Positions 1-8,043 of a stretch of 64,000 nt of DNA are shown here, one piece after another. Numbering within the stretch: position 1 is the stretch's first letter; every line of letters starts with the position of its first letter. The notes beneath the pieces were generated by a model. The model was not told the origin of the DNA. It made no database searches and saw only the letters and a list, made by a program, of their open reading frames with translations. The translations under genes and the position numbers were made by a program. Location of the stretch: positions 1 to 64,000 of the forward strand of contig NZ_JQCL01000057.1 of assembly GCF_001438845.1 (NCBI RefSeq), written 5' to 3'. This stretch comes from Lactiplantibacillus xiangfangensis (GTDB lineage: Bacteria > Bacillota > Bacilli > Lactobacillales > Lactobacillaceae).

Positions 1-327
1 TTCATGGCCTTTTTGGTCCAATTATTTAAGTGGTGCACTTGAATTGTAAATCAGGCGATAAAAAACAATTAATTTTACTACAAAATTATCTTGATTCGAC
101 GATGTCGTTTTTAATTTCTAATAGCGATAATTATTAATGCTTGTTATTATATTTATACGGAAGTGCAAACTGAAATATGATTCAGAATATTGCACGTTCA
201 TGTGATCTTTGGTTACTGAGTGTTTAAAGTATTTCGTTGCACCCGTAATAGACAAAATAGTATTAATTAATATTTTGCTAGGATTGTTATTAATAATAAT
301 TGAATCTTTGTTGAACTGCTGTTAATG
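1..327. other. AT-rich stretch without a confident gene
   Basis: No open frame here has both a ribosome binding site and recognisable protein features. One frame at 209-325 is open, ends just before a terminator and would encode a very hydrophobic peptide of about 38 residues containing VAP followed by a run of I and L. It has only a TTG start and no visible Shine-Dalgarno sequence, so it is not called as a gene. Confidence 0.5.
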
Positions 328-364
328 AGGAAACCAATTCATTTGTGAATTGGTTTCCTTTTTG
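328..364 (+). terminator. Rho-independent terminator
   Basis: A perfect 14-bp stem (328-341 with 346-359), a TTTG loop and a following run of T. It ends a transcript coming from upstream, whose gene is not visible in the window. Confidence 0.8.
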
Positions 365-492
365 GAATTGTGGATTCAACCCAATCTCGTGTACAAAATG
401 GAATAGATTCTTGATGAACCTATACTTTCTTGGATTAGTGTTGGTAACGTTTGTGGTGATTGGTAAAAAGTACTTTATTTTGGAGGTGTAGC

Positions 493-1161
493 ATGGAGAA
501 TTTAGTACAGCTATTAGCAAATGAGCCGGATCAGAGTGGATTTTATGCATCGTTAACGCCGAGCAATCAAGCTAGATATCAACAATGGTTTGATAGAGCG
601 AAAAATTCTGAAGACCGACAAGTTCGTCTTCGACATATTCAACATGAGTTAATTAATGGTCATCGACGACTAACAATCGGTAGCTATATGGGGGATGTCC
701 GGGCGCCTAATCCGAAAATGGATGATGTTACTTTGCGTGCCAAGTTAATTGAGACCAGTGAACGATTATCGCATCGTCAAATGGCAGTCTATGCCATTGC
801 GCTGTGTCAATATGTGGCGACAAAATTGAACTTTTTGGATGATCCGCTACTTCATGAGACAATTGCAATTAATAAACGGTGGCTAGCCGGTGAAATCACC
901 TTCAAAGAAGCACGTGCGTATGCCGGAGTCCCCATGCAGCATAGCCGTGACGCTTCGGATAAAACTCATCGATTATTCTATCGAATGTTACATCAGGCTG
1001 CAGTTACCCCACACGTGAAACGGCACGCATTAATTGCCTCGGATTTTGCTTTAGAAACATTACTGACGAAATCGTCACAGTCACAAGTAGCGACTAAAGA
1101 GCGTACTTGGCAGTGTGCACAATTATTGAAGTATCCGTTGGCTAGGTTGAAGAATAGTTAA
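493..1161 (+). CDS. Imm5-like putative immunity protein
   Basis: 222-residue soluble protein with no signal peptide or membrane segment. The start is the ATG at 493 because GGAGG lies 6 bases upstream; a longer frame from 460 has no such site. The central and C-terminal parts resemble the Imm5 fold ("putative immunity protein", sometimes mis-annotated exonuclease SbcC): an alanine-rich helix AIALCQYVAT, then RWLAGEITFKEARAYAG, then a helix with His residues (TPHVKRHALIASDFALETL) and a final ERTWQCAQLL. Known Imm5 proteins neutralise polymorphic toxins. No toxin gene is next to it, so it would be an orphan immunity gene. The next gene is convergent and ends behind its own terminator. The family call is moderate; the biological role is inference. 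Confidence 0.55.
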   Translation: MENLVQLLANEPDQSGFYASLTPSNQARYQQWFDRAKNSEDRQVRLRHIQHELINGHRRLTIGSYMGDVRAPNPKMDDVTLRAKLIETSERLSHRQMAVYAIALCQYVATKLNFLDDPLLHETIAINKRWLAGEITFKEARAYAGVPMQHSRDASDKTHRLFYRMLHQAAVTPHVKRHALIASDFALETLLTKSSQSQVATKERTWQCAQLLKYPLARLKNS

Positions 1162-1280
1162 ATGCGCAATTACTTTTAAAATTACAACGACGTGTGCAAG
1201 TCGTATTAGCTTGTTATCGTGGCTCGGATTTGTCGGTTTATAAATACAACGATTTTTAAAGCAAAATTCAATTTCCAAAT

Positions 1281-1296
1281 AGTTTCACGTGAAACA
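1281..1296. other. parS-like site (1 mismatch)
   Basis: AGTTTCACGTGAAACA differs from the ParB/Spo0J site TGTTTCACGTGAAACA only at the first base. It is intergenic and one of five such sites in the window. Confidence 0.6.
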
Positions 1297-1317
1297 TTCT
1301 TAGCGCACAGAAACCAG

Positions 1318-1369
1318 TTAAAAAGGCAGCCCCTAAATTCTCGATTGCGAGAATTTAGGGGCTGCCTTT
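1318..1369 (-). terminator. Terminator of the FusB-like gene
   Basis: Perfect 22-bp stem (1322-1343 with 1348-1369) around a 4-base loop, followed on the minus strand by five T. The unusually long stem probably also stops plus-strand transcription from the Imm5-like gene. Confidence 0.85.
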
Positions 1370-1382
1370 GGCTGATTAGCCG

Positions 1383-2042
1383 TTATTTTTTATGATTTCG
1401 TTGTGGTTGGACTACTGTTAGAAAATCCTCTAACGGTTGAAGATCCGTCAATTGCCGGTTGCATTGTGCGCTATCCCGGCAAACATAATTTCCCTTTTTC
1501 GTATAAGTTCCTAGTCCGGACGATTTAGTCGTTGATAGGAATAGGGCGACGTTGCCAATGGTTTGGCAAATCGCGCACACGCCCTTGACCGTTTGTGGTG
1601 ATAATTCACCTTGAATTCCAATCACGCGGCCCTCGTAAGGTGCGACTAGGTACTTCTTTTGGTTACCACCATCATTCCACCCCAGATAAGTCATCTCGTG
1701 TAACCGCATCTCTGACCAATTGGGCTGTTTCAGTTTCTTCACCTTCCGGAAAAGCTTTTCCAGCTGCTTCGGCGTTAACTGTGGAAATGGGACCACCAAT
1801 GGAATCAGTGGGTCCAGTAGTTTAGCCGCTTTGGCTCGGGTCAAACGTTCCGTCTGAAGTCCCTGAAGAAAAGTTGTGACTACCGGTTCGTCGGTTGGCA
1901 ATAGTGGTGTAATGCGATCGAGGATCTTAGCTAAGACCGCTGCACGAATTTGCGCGTCGTTAACGGATAGTTCCGCGCTAACGAGGTCGTCGATTTGTTG
2001 GGTAATATAACTGTATTGATAGGTGGTAATAGTCGGTTTCAT
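1383..2042 (-). CDS. FusB/FusC-family EF-G-binding protein
   Basis: 219-residue cytoplasmic protein. The family binds elongation factor G and helps release it from the ribosome; staphylococcal FusB and FusC give fusidic acid resistance that way. The N-terminal half (about 1-130) is helical. The C-terminal half (about 130-210) has the treble-clef zinc-binding pattern: CAIC near residues 157-160 and a distal CRDSAQC, with GNVALFLS and the G-L-G-T-Y pattern between. The length fits the family (about 210-220). The start at 2042 is preceded by AAAGGAAC; a longer frame from 2075 is rejected because it runs through a regulatory hairpin. A leader-peptide attenuator lies upstream (2053-2184) and a long terminator downstream. 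Family call is firm; whether it gives resistance in this host cannot be read from sequence. Confidence 0.85.
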   Translation of the reverse strand: MKPTITTYQYSYITQQIDDLVSAELSVNDAQIRAAVLAKILDRITPLLPTDEPVVTTFLQGLQTERLTRAKAAKLLDPLIPLVVPFPQLTPKQLEKLFRKVKKLKQPNWSEMRLHEMTYLGWNDGGNQKKYLVAPYEGRVIGIQGELSPQTVKGVCAICQTIGNVALFLSTTKSSGLGTYTKKGNYVCRDSAQCNRQLTDLQPLEDFLTVVQPQRNHKK

Positions 2043-2052
2043 AAATAAAGTT

Positions 2053-2184
2053 CCTTTCAGATTCAAACCAGACACTTCTCTGAAAGGTGTTCTAGAAAAG
2101 TGTCGCTAACAAGCAGCACTTTTCCGTACTAATAACGATGCCATCATCGTCGATCATCTCCTTATTTCGGCACTAGGCCGAATG
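2053..2184 (-). promoter_or_regulatory. Candidate translational attenuator of the FusB-like gene
   Basis: In transcript order (descending coordinates) the 5' leader holds overlapping inverted repeats. Hairpin 1 pairs 2117-2124 with 2095-2102 (8 bp). Hairpin 2 pairs 2098-2104 with 2071-2077 (7 bp, plus 3 more after a mismatch). Hairpin 3 pairs 2079-2087 with 2053-2061 (9 bp) and buries the AAAGGA of the downstream gene. Hairpins 1 and 2 compete for the same bases, and hairpin 2 is topologically incompatible with hairpin 3. This is the ermC/cat/fusB arrangement, where a ribosome stalled on a leader peptide frees the second ribosome binding site. Pairings are seen in sequence; the mechanism is inferred. 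Confidence 0.7.
2106..2147 (-). CDS. Leader peptide MMASLLVRKSAAC
   Basis: A 13-codon frame starting at ATG 2147 with TAAGGAG at 2158-2164, about 10 bases upstream, and ending at TAG 2106. Codons 8-12 (R-K-S-A-A) cover the 5' arm of hairpin 1, so a ribosome paused mid-peptide would prevent hairpin 1 from forming. An alternative frame starting right against the Shine-Dalgarno sequence is less likely. Too short for normal gene callers. Confidence 0.6.
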   Translation of the reverse strand: MMASLLVRKSAAC

Positions 2185-2190
2185 GTTAGT

Positions 2191-2219
2191 AGTATACAAG
2201 AAATTAAATTAAATGGCAA
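2191..2219 (-). promoter_or_regulatory. Sigma-A promoter of the FusB-like gene
   Basis: On the minus strand TTGCCA (2219-2214), a 17-base spacer and TATACT (2196-2191). The transcript would start near 2184, just ahead of the leader-peptide ribosome binding site. Confidence 0.75.
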
Positions 2220-2382
2220 CGGACGGAAAAAAGAGTGGTAAATTTTTCATATGGGACCTGATTTTAGGCTTCTTAGTTTCGACTAAAATAACCCTATTGA
2301 GTATTTTGGAATGGCTGTCATACTTATAAGTAAAAGTAAGTTTACCAAAATAAAGCGTAATAAGTTTTTGGGGGGATTTGGG

Positions 2383-2988
2383 ATGGCAAATAAACCAGTA
2401 TTTGGACCCACGGCGTTGAGACCGGGAGAGCTGAGTGAGTTGCCTACACAAAAACAGGAATCTGATAGTTTGTCGGAAAGAAGTGGGTTACGAACACAGA
2501 CCCCAGCCGATAATCTGGCACAAGTATTACCAACTCATCCAGTGTCTAAAACAGAACCTAACAAAAAGGAATCTAATGAAACTCCGTCGCCAGGTCAAAC
2601 CAAGGTAGCCGCAAAGCCGAAGCGTCATTTTCTACAAAAAATTTATCAACTACAGTCACCGTGGGCGTGGGGACTGTATTACATTATTGCAATCATTGGT
2701 TTTTTTATGAGTAAAGACGCCGGAGTCGGGGTCTCAGTGATGGCATCAGTGTTATTCCCGTTTGCCATTCTAATTGTTGAAAAGTTGATGGGACGCTTCC
2801 ATCACACACCGTACCAATTACTCAAATTTTTATGGCAATCTGTACGAAAGGGGCATAGGTTAATGGCCCTACTACTGCTTCCGTACGGCCTAATCATGTT
2901 ATTTTATTTTATGGCGATATACACCGTCAGCTGGGGCCTGGGGATTATTGGGATAATTTATGCGATAATTCGCGGGCTTAGAAATTAG
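2383..2988 (+). CDS. Membrane protein with disordered N-terminus, partner of the AAA+ protein
   Basis: 201-residue protein. The first 85 residues or so are rich in T, P, S, Q, E and K and look disordered. Then follow hydrophobic segments: WAWGLYYIIAIIGFFM, a second one around SVMASVLFPFAILIVE, and a C-terminal pair around LMALLLLPYGLIMLFYF and IGIIYAIIRG. The start at 2383 follows a G-rich stretch (GGGGGGATTTGGG); a longer frame from 2311 has no ribosome binding site. The AAA+ gene begins 15 bases downstream, so the two are probably cotranscribed and may act together at the membrane. I do not recognise the family. Confidence 0.7.
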   Translation: MANKPVFGPTALRPGELSELPTQKQESDSLSERSGLRTQTPADNLAQVLPTHPVSKTEPNKKESNETPSPGQTKVAAKPKRHFLQKIYQLQSPWAWGLYYIIAIIGFFMSKDAGVGVSVMASVLFPFAILIVEKLMGRFHHTPYQLLKFLWQSVRKGHRLMALLLLPYGLIMLFYFMAIYTVSWGLGIIGIIYAIIRGLRN

Positions 2989-3003
2989 GAGGGGGAAATT
3001 TCA

Positions 3004-5505
3004 ATGCAACCATTTATTACTGTAGGACCTGAAGCTGGAAGCTTAGAACAAGCCCTCCGTGAAAGTAAAAGCGGAACGATGTTGATTTTAAATCCGGGGA
3101 AATATCGAGTTTCAAACAGGATAATCAGCAAGCAGTTACTATTACGTGGGACTGGCCAAAATGCAACGGACGTCGTCATTGAAGGAACCTTTCAAGCTAA
3201 AGGAAAGCTACAACTTGAAAATTTAATGATTCAGCAGATAACTACGCATAACAACTTAGTGAGTCTTTCAGAGGGGGCTAAGTTAACAGCCAAAGGTGTC
3301 GTCTTTCATAATTTGGGTGGCCCCGCAGCTAGTATTTATTTAAATCACGCCTCCCTGACACTAATTGCTTGTACGGTACGACAAACGGATGGTGAGCGGC
3401 GTGGAATTGTTGCCGATAAACATAGTGAAATTTTGCTAGATCGTAGCGAAGTTCAATTTGTTCAGGTATCTGAAACAACAATTACGGCGAAATCTTCCTT
3501 ATTGCGACTGGCGTTACTTATCCGTGATAACAGTGTGCTTAATGCCGATACGCTGTACTTAGCCGACTATAATTCGAAGTACTATGCGATGAACGGAGAA
3601 AACCATGCTGAAATAAAAATCGCTGATTTAGAGCTACCTGCTGGAGAAACTCGAACTGTTTTTGGTGAGAGTACGGTCCAGATTGATAAAACTAATATTG
3701 ATCCGACCCATCGTTTAATCGCTCATACGGATGAGGGTGCCACGGTAGGCATTCCGGGTGCGCAAATCAGACCAATTAACGGCTCGGTGAATGAAACGCC
3801 AACTACTAAACCAGCAACTGTTGTTAGTGCGACGGTAAACGTAGAACCACAACGTAAGTCGGCGGAGTTGCAAGCTGATGCGCCCAAACGAGCTATTGAT
3901 CAACTAAATGAAATGATTGGCTTAGCTAGCGTTAAGCAACAGGTTAACCAGTTTATTGAATTGGCTAAGTTCAATAAACGTCGAGAAGCGCTAGGAATCA
4001 GTCAAGTTTCACAATCATTGCATGCGACTTTTTGTGGTAACCCTGGGACTGGGAAAACTACGGTGGCGCGATTAGTTGCGAAAGCGATGTATGAAGAGGG
4101 CGTCATGCCCAACGATACTTATGTCGAGGTCACCCGCCAAGATTTAGTTTCCCAGTATGTCGGTGGTACGGCAGTGAAGACGCAGAAGGTTTTGGAAAAG
4201 GCCTTGGGTGGCGTCTTATTCGTGGATGAAGCCTACTCGCTATACCAGGCCGACGGTTCCTCCAACTGGGGCCAAGAAGCCGTCGATACGATTCTGAAGT
4301 TTATGGAAGACCACCGTAATGATTTGATGATTATTTTTGCGGGCTACCCTAAAGAAATGGCAGACTTTATTAGTATGAACCCGGGTTTAGAATCTCGGAT
4401 TGCGAATCACTTTGAGTTTGCAGACTATACACCGGAAGAGGTTGCGGAAATTGGGGTACGGGCATTAACCCAGCAAGAATTTAAATTTGATGAAGCGAAT
4501 TACCGGCAAGCCGTAATTAAAGCTTATCAAGCCGATATTTCACATAGTAATGGACGATGGATACGCAACTTTAATGACAAATTGATCAGAATTATGGCTG
4601 AACATGCAATGAATACAAGTAATCGGGATACTGTGACAATTTTAAATAGTGATATTGCAGAATTAGTCGATGGTGGTCAAACAGACAAAGCGCAAGCCGT
4701 TAAAATGTTACTGGCACAGCTTGATGACATGGTGGGATTGGAGTCAGTCAAAAAGTTTGTTCATGACTTAGTCAGTCAAGTTGTTGTTAGCCAGCGGTTT
4801 GGGGACCAACTTGGTGAGGTTGAGCCGACTTATCACATGACGTTTACGGGTGATCCTGGGACTGGTAAGACGACGGTGGCGCGACTCATTGCACAATTGT
4901 TTTTTAATTTAGATATTCTTCCCAAGAATACGGTCAGTGAGGTTTCACGAATGGATCTCGTCGGCGCTTACGTGGGGCAAACTGAAGAAAAGACAAGTAA
5001 GGTGATTCGAAACGCACTCGGTGGCGTCTTATTTATCGATGAAGCCTATCAGCTGACGAGTGGTCAGGAGAGCAATGACTTTGGTCAACAGGCCGTTGAA
5101 ACGATGATTACCGCGTTAGAAAATCAGCGGAATGAATTTGTGGCGATTTTTGCGGGTTATACCAAGGAAATGCAGCAATTTTTAAGCGCAAATCCAGGAT
5201 TGCGGTCACGGATACCACTGAATATTGAGTTTGAGCCTTATTCAGCGACAGAAGTCGGCCAAATTGTTGATCAGATTGTTAGTAAAAACTTTCAAGTTAA
5301 CCACGATTTATTGATACAAGTTGTGACACAACATTATCAATCCTTACCGAGTGATGAACGTTCAAATGGTCGGTGGGCCCGTAATTTTGCTGATCAACTC
5401 ATCGCGCATCACAAGTTGTGGTTGAGTGACCGGTTGGATCAGGTGAAAAATGTTAAGCAAATTGATGACGATGTTGTGAGTGCTAGTCTCGATTGGAAAA
5501 TTTAA
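3004..5505 (+). CDS. Tandem CbxX/EccA-type AAA+ ATPase with beta-helix N-terminus
   Basis: 833 residues in three parts. About 1-250 looks like a right-handed parallel beta-helix (pectate-lyase-like): short beta repeats with I, V and L at regular spacing, beginning SLEQALRESKSG...GKYRVSN. About 255-295 is a T/P/E-rich linker. Two CbxX/CfxQ-type AAA+ modules follow. Module 1 has Walker A GNPGTGKT at 345-352 and Walker B VLFVDE at 404-409; module 2 has GDPGTGKT at 616-623 and VLFIDE at 675-680. Both keep the SRI/SRIP arginine region, so both look active. Relatives include CbbX, SpoVK and the EccA ATPases of type VII secretion. The ribosome binding site is GGAGGGGG about 8 bases before ATG. It follows the membrane-protein gene and is closed by a strong terminator. 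Substrate unknown. Confidence 0.8.
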   Translation: MQPFITVGPEAGSLEQALRESKSGTMLILNPGKYRVSNRIISKQLLLRGTGQNATDVVIEGTFQAKGKLQLENLMIQQITTHNNLVSLSEGAKLTAKGVVFHNLGGPAASIYLNHASLTLIACTVRQTDGERRGIVADKHSEILLDRSEVQFVQVSETTITAKSSLLRLALLIRDNSVLNADTLYLADYNSKYYAMNGENHAEIKIADLELPAGETRTVFGESTVQIDKTNIDPTHRLIAHTDEGATVGIPGAQIRPINGSVNETPTTKPATVVSATVNVEPQRKSAELQADAPKRAIDQLNEMIGLASVKQQVNQFIELAKFNKRREALGISQVSQSLHATFCGNPGTGKTTVARLVAKAMYEEGVMPNDTYVEVTRQDLVSQYVGGTAVKTQKVLEKALGGVLFVDEAYSLYQADGSSNWGQEAVDTILKFMEDHRNDLMIIFAGYPKEMADFISMNPGLESRIANHFEFADYTPEEVAEIGVRALTQQEFKFDEANYRQAVIKAYQADISHSNGRWIRNFNDKLIRIMAEHAMNTSNRDTVTILNSDIAELVDGGQTDKAQAVKMLLAQLDDMVGLESVKKFVHDLVSQVVVSQRFGDQLGEVEPTYHMTFTGDPGTGKTTVARLIAQLFFNLDILPKNTVSEVSRMDLVGAYVGQTEEKTSKVIRNALGGVLFIDEAYQLTSGQESNDFGQQAVETMITALENQRNEFVAIFAGYTKEMQQFLSANPGLRSRIPLNIEFEPYSATEVGQIVDQIVSKNFQVNHDLLIQVVTQHYQSLPSDERSNGRWARNFADQLIAHHKLWLSDRLDQVKNVKQIDDDVVSASLDWKI

Positions 5506-5508
5506 ATT

Positions 5509-5562
5509 AAAACGTACCGTCTGCATACGCGTGATATTGTATGCAGACGGTACGTTTTTATA
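5509..5562. terminator. Bidirectional terminator
   Basis: A 20-bp stem (5509-5528 with 5539-5558) with T on one side and A on the other. It can end the AAA+ transcript on the plus strand and the surface protein transcript on the minus strand. Confidence 0.85.
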
Positions 5563-5605
5563 ATTATTGTAGGTTTAGTAGTAGGGATTGCTTAATGGGT
5601 GTAGG

Positions 5606-6895
5606 TTAGTTTTGACGGTGTTTTTGTGATTTAAAGGCGCCGAACGTGAATGTTCCTAGCAGTAAGCTCAAGAGGGCGATACCCCAGGCTGAGACTGCAC
5701 TGGTCTGACGTTCACCAGTTTGTGGAAGTGAGTGCCCGTGTGCAAGTGATTCATGTTTGATGAGGCTAGGTGCTTGTGTATGATGGCTAGTAGCTGGTAG
5801 GGCGACTGCAGTATTACCAGTGGTCCGTGAAGAATTGAATGGCACGTAGGAAGCTTCGGTTAGTCCTGGAACGTAAAACCCGTTGCTTTCAGGATTGTAC
5901 ATTGGCGAAGAAGTTTCGGTTGTCCCGGGGGTTACTTTTGGAGCCACCAAGTCGTATTCTTTTTGTGCTTGGTCTAGGTCTTGTTGGTCGGCATTTACGG
6001 ATGCTCTTAGATTGCCTAAAGTTGTGTCGGAAACGTGGATACTAGAATATTCGGACTGAGCGGTATCAAGTTCGGCAGTGCGTTGCTTGTAAATTTGATC
6101 AGCCGCGTTGAATGCGACTGTAGCCACAGTGAGTTTTTGTTTTGCATCGGCTAAGGCTGCTTTAGCAGTTTCTAACGTTTTATTGGCTTGATTCAACGCA
6201 GTCCCGGTAGCTGCTGACTGATCTTTAGCCGCATTGAGTTCTTTTAGTGCTTGTCCTACAACGTCGTCAGTTGACGGAGTACTTAATTGAGTGGTCGTTT
6301 CGGTTACGGCTTTAGTTGATTTTTTAACCGTATCTTTAATCACTTGGGTGTTAGTTTGAGTTTCATTTTTAACTGGTGCTGCTGGTTGAGCTTGGGTAGC
6401 AGCCGTTAGTTGATTATAATGATCTGTCTTAGCTTTAACATTTGCTTTGGCGGTAGCATCGTTAGCCTGTGCAGTTTTTACCGCTGCTTGAGCGTGATCA
6501 GTTTTGAGTTGTTGGGTCTTAACGGCATCAGCTGCGTTGTCAACGGCCTTCTTAGCTGCGGTTCTATCATCGGCAGCCTTAACATAGTTTTGGTTAGCGG
6601 TGTCAAGCTTAGCTTTAGCTTTCTGGAGTTGTTCAGGCGTTGTCTTGTCCTTAATCGCTTGTGCCTTGTTAAGGTGGGCTAGAGAATTAGCATATGCCTT
6701 TTTAGCATCTGCTAATTTTTGGGTAGCAGCTGCCACGTCTGGTTTTGCCGTTGGCGTGGTTGTTTGGACGCGTGCGCTTTCTGCCTGTGGCTGAGTAACA
6801 GCCGCGGCATCAGCGTTGGTGTTGGTACTTACTACGGCACCTAAAGTTGCAAGGCTAACTAGGGTCGCTGCGGTTAATGATTGGGACTTGTTCAT
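5606..6895 (-). CDS. LPQTG-anchored, alanine-rich coiled-coil surface protein
   Basis: 429 residues. Signal peptide at about 1-30 (MNKSQSLTAATLVSLATLG... ending NADA). The body (about 40-330) is rich in A, K, Q, D and T with heptad-like spacing, typical of an extended coiled coil; a T/S/P-rich wall-spanning region follows. The C-terminus has the sorting signal LPQTGE, a hydrophobic segment and a basic tail KSQKHRQN, so sortase should link it to peptidoglycan. AGGAG sits about 9 bases before the ATG. It has its own transcript with a long upstream region. The adhesive partner cannot be told from the sequence. Confidence 0.88.
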   Translation of the reverse strand: MNKSQSLTAATLVSLATLGAVVSTNTNADAAAVTQPQAESARVQTTTPTAKPDVAAATQKLADAKKAYANSLAHLNKAQAIKDKTTPEQLQKAKAKLDTANQNYVKAADDRTAAKKAVDNAADAVKTQQLKTDHAQAAVKTAQANDATAKANVKAKTDHYNQLTAATQAQPAAPVKNETQTNTQVIKDTVKKSTKAVTETTTQLSTPSTDDVVGQALKELNAAKDQSAATGTALNQANKTLETAKAALADAKQKLTVATVAFNAADQIYKQRTAELDTAQSEYSSIHVSDTTLGNLRASVNADQQDLDQAQKEYDLVAPKVTPGTTETSSPMYNPESNGFYVPGLTEASYVPFNSSRTTGNTAVALPATSHHTQAPSLIKHESLAHGHSLPQTGERQTSAVSAWGIALLSLLLGTFTFGAFKSQKHRQN

Positions 6896-7310
6896 AATTG
6901 AAGGACTCCTTTAAAGGTATTTTTAAAGCCGATTTGAGCCACAAACCTGGCTTAGAACGGAAAGTTTGTTCAGTGAAGTATCATGGCTCTGTATATAGTT
7001 TACGGCAACAAGGATTTAAATCGGTGAAAAACCGCCTGCTATTTTTCATGAAAACAGGTGAATCCTTTAAAAGAAAATTCGATTATAAGGTGGATTAATT
7101 GCTGTTAATAAGGACATTGATTTGAAAGTAAAAATTGAAAATCCAATTAGGACAATGGAAAAATAGTGCTCAAGATGGAAGGGTAGAGGATTAATTTTAG
7201 ATTTGTGATTCTGAGCGGATACAAAAATGATTATGATGATTTTTTCTAATCAAATTACCATATTTGTGGTAAAAAGTAACACTGGGGAGAAGTTGGTAAA
7301 TTTAGGATCA
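6896..7310. other. Long upstream region of the surface protein gene
   Basis: About 415 bases without a supported gene. A 66-codon plus-strand frame at 6898-7098 has no ribosome binding site and an untypical composition. Short inverted segments (for example TCCTTTAAA copies near 6905 and 7064) suggest a structured minus-strand leader, but I cannot assign a mechanism. Confidence 0.4.
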
Positions 7311-7352
7311 CAAAAAAATGATCCGCCATAGGATGACGAATCATTTTTATCT
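7311..7352 (-). terminator. Terminator of the small secreted protein gene
   Basis: On the minus strand a 10-bp stem beginning ATGAT and closing ATCAT, followed by seven T. Confidence 0.7.
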
Positions 7353-7364
7353 AGATAAATATAG

Positions 7365-7760
7365 TTATCGTGGAACGTATTTAGTCCAACTAGCACCAGG
7401 GTAGTTACCCTTATATTTAATGATTTTGTGACCTTTGATTTTCTTAAAACTAATGGTCGTCTTGGCGTGTAAATACGTGTATTCATAGCCGCGTACTTTA
7501 TATGAATGAGCGCCCGTTTTTTTGTATTTAATATTTTTTAGATGGAACGGTCCGGATGAATATAGGTAAACTCGTTTCTTAGTAACCTTTAAACGGTCAA
7601 CCCGAGTGGAGACGTGTTTAATACGCCACTTTCCCCGCAGAACTTTCGGTGTTCCCTTATGCCAAGTTGCCGCTTGAGCAGTAGTACTATTCAGACTGCT
7701 AACGGTCACAAAACTTATCATGGCAATAATAACTATTAGTGCTGTTTTAAACTTTTTCAT
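7365..7760 (-). CDS. Small secreted basic protein
   Basis: 131 residues. An N-terminal signal peptide (KKFKTALIVIIAMISFVTVSS) with probable cleavage after TAQA leaves a mature protein of about 100 residues rich in K, Y, H and T, with no cysteine or anchoring motif. The ATG at 7760 is preferred over a TTG two codons upstream because AAAGGGGA lies 8 bases before it. It resembles the many short exported lactobacillus proteins of unknown function. An inverted repeat covers its promoter and ribosome binding site (7767-7810). Confidence 0.7.
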   Translation of the reverse strand: MKKFKTALIVIIAMISFVTVSSLNSTTAQAATWHKGTPKVLRGKWRIKHVSTRVDRLKVTKKRVYLYSSGPFHLKNIKYKKTGAHSYKVRGYEYTYLHAKTTISFKKIKGHKIIKYKGNYPGASWTKYVPR

Positions 7761-7766
7761 CAACAA

Positions 7767-7810
7767 TATCCCCTTTTATAATACTTAGTATATTCAAATG
7801 GAAGGGGATA
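7767..7810 (-). promoter_or_regulatory. Inverted repeat around promoter and RBS of the secreted protein
   Basis: TATCCCCTT (7767-7775) and AAGGGGATA (7802-7810) are perfect complements 26 bases apart. One arm contains the Shine-Dalgarno sequence of the gene starting at 7760; the AT-rich loop contains promoter-like TATACT and TATTAT hexamers. It could be a repressor operator or an RNA hairpin that hides the ribosome binding site. Confidence 0.45.
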
Positions 7811-8043
7811 CACAAGCCTGTCGAAAGAACCAGTAGAAATCGATTGGCACAAATTTTATAGTTTAATCTATCAATAAATAAAATTATTATTTAGATAGAA
7901 TTTACGTTGAGCTCATGGTGAAATATTTATTTTAAAAAATCCTATTTATGCAGAAAATTTTCCAATCACCGTCTAACTAGTGTAAGCTTTACGAAGATAG
8001 CTACTACGGATAATAATCGGAACAGATGAGAGGCGTTTAAGCA

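Noticed and set aside
290-550. 86-codon minus-strand frame
   Set aside because: It reads through the terminator at 328-364 and overlaps the start of the Imm5-like gene; no ribosome binding site.
6898-7098. 66-codon plus-strand frame upstream of the surface protein gene
   Set aside because: No ribosome binding site, composition unlike real proteins, and it lies in the leader of the divergent gene.
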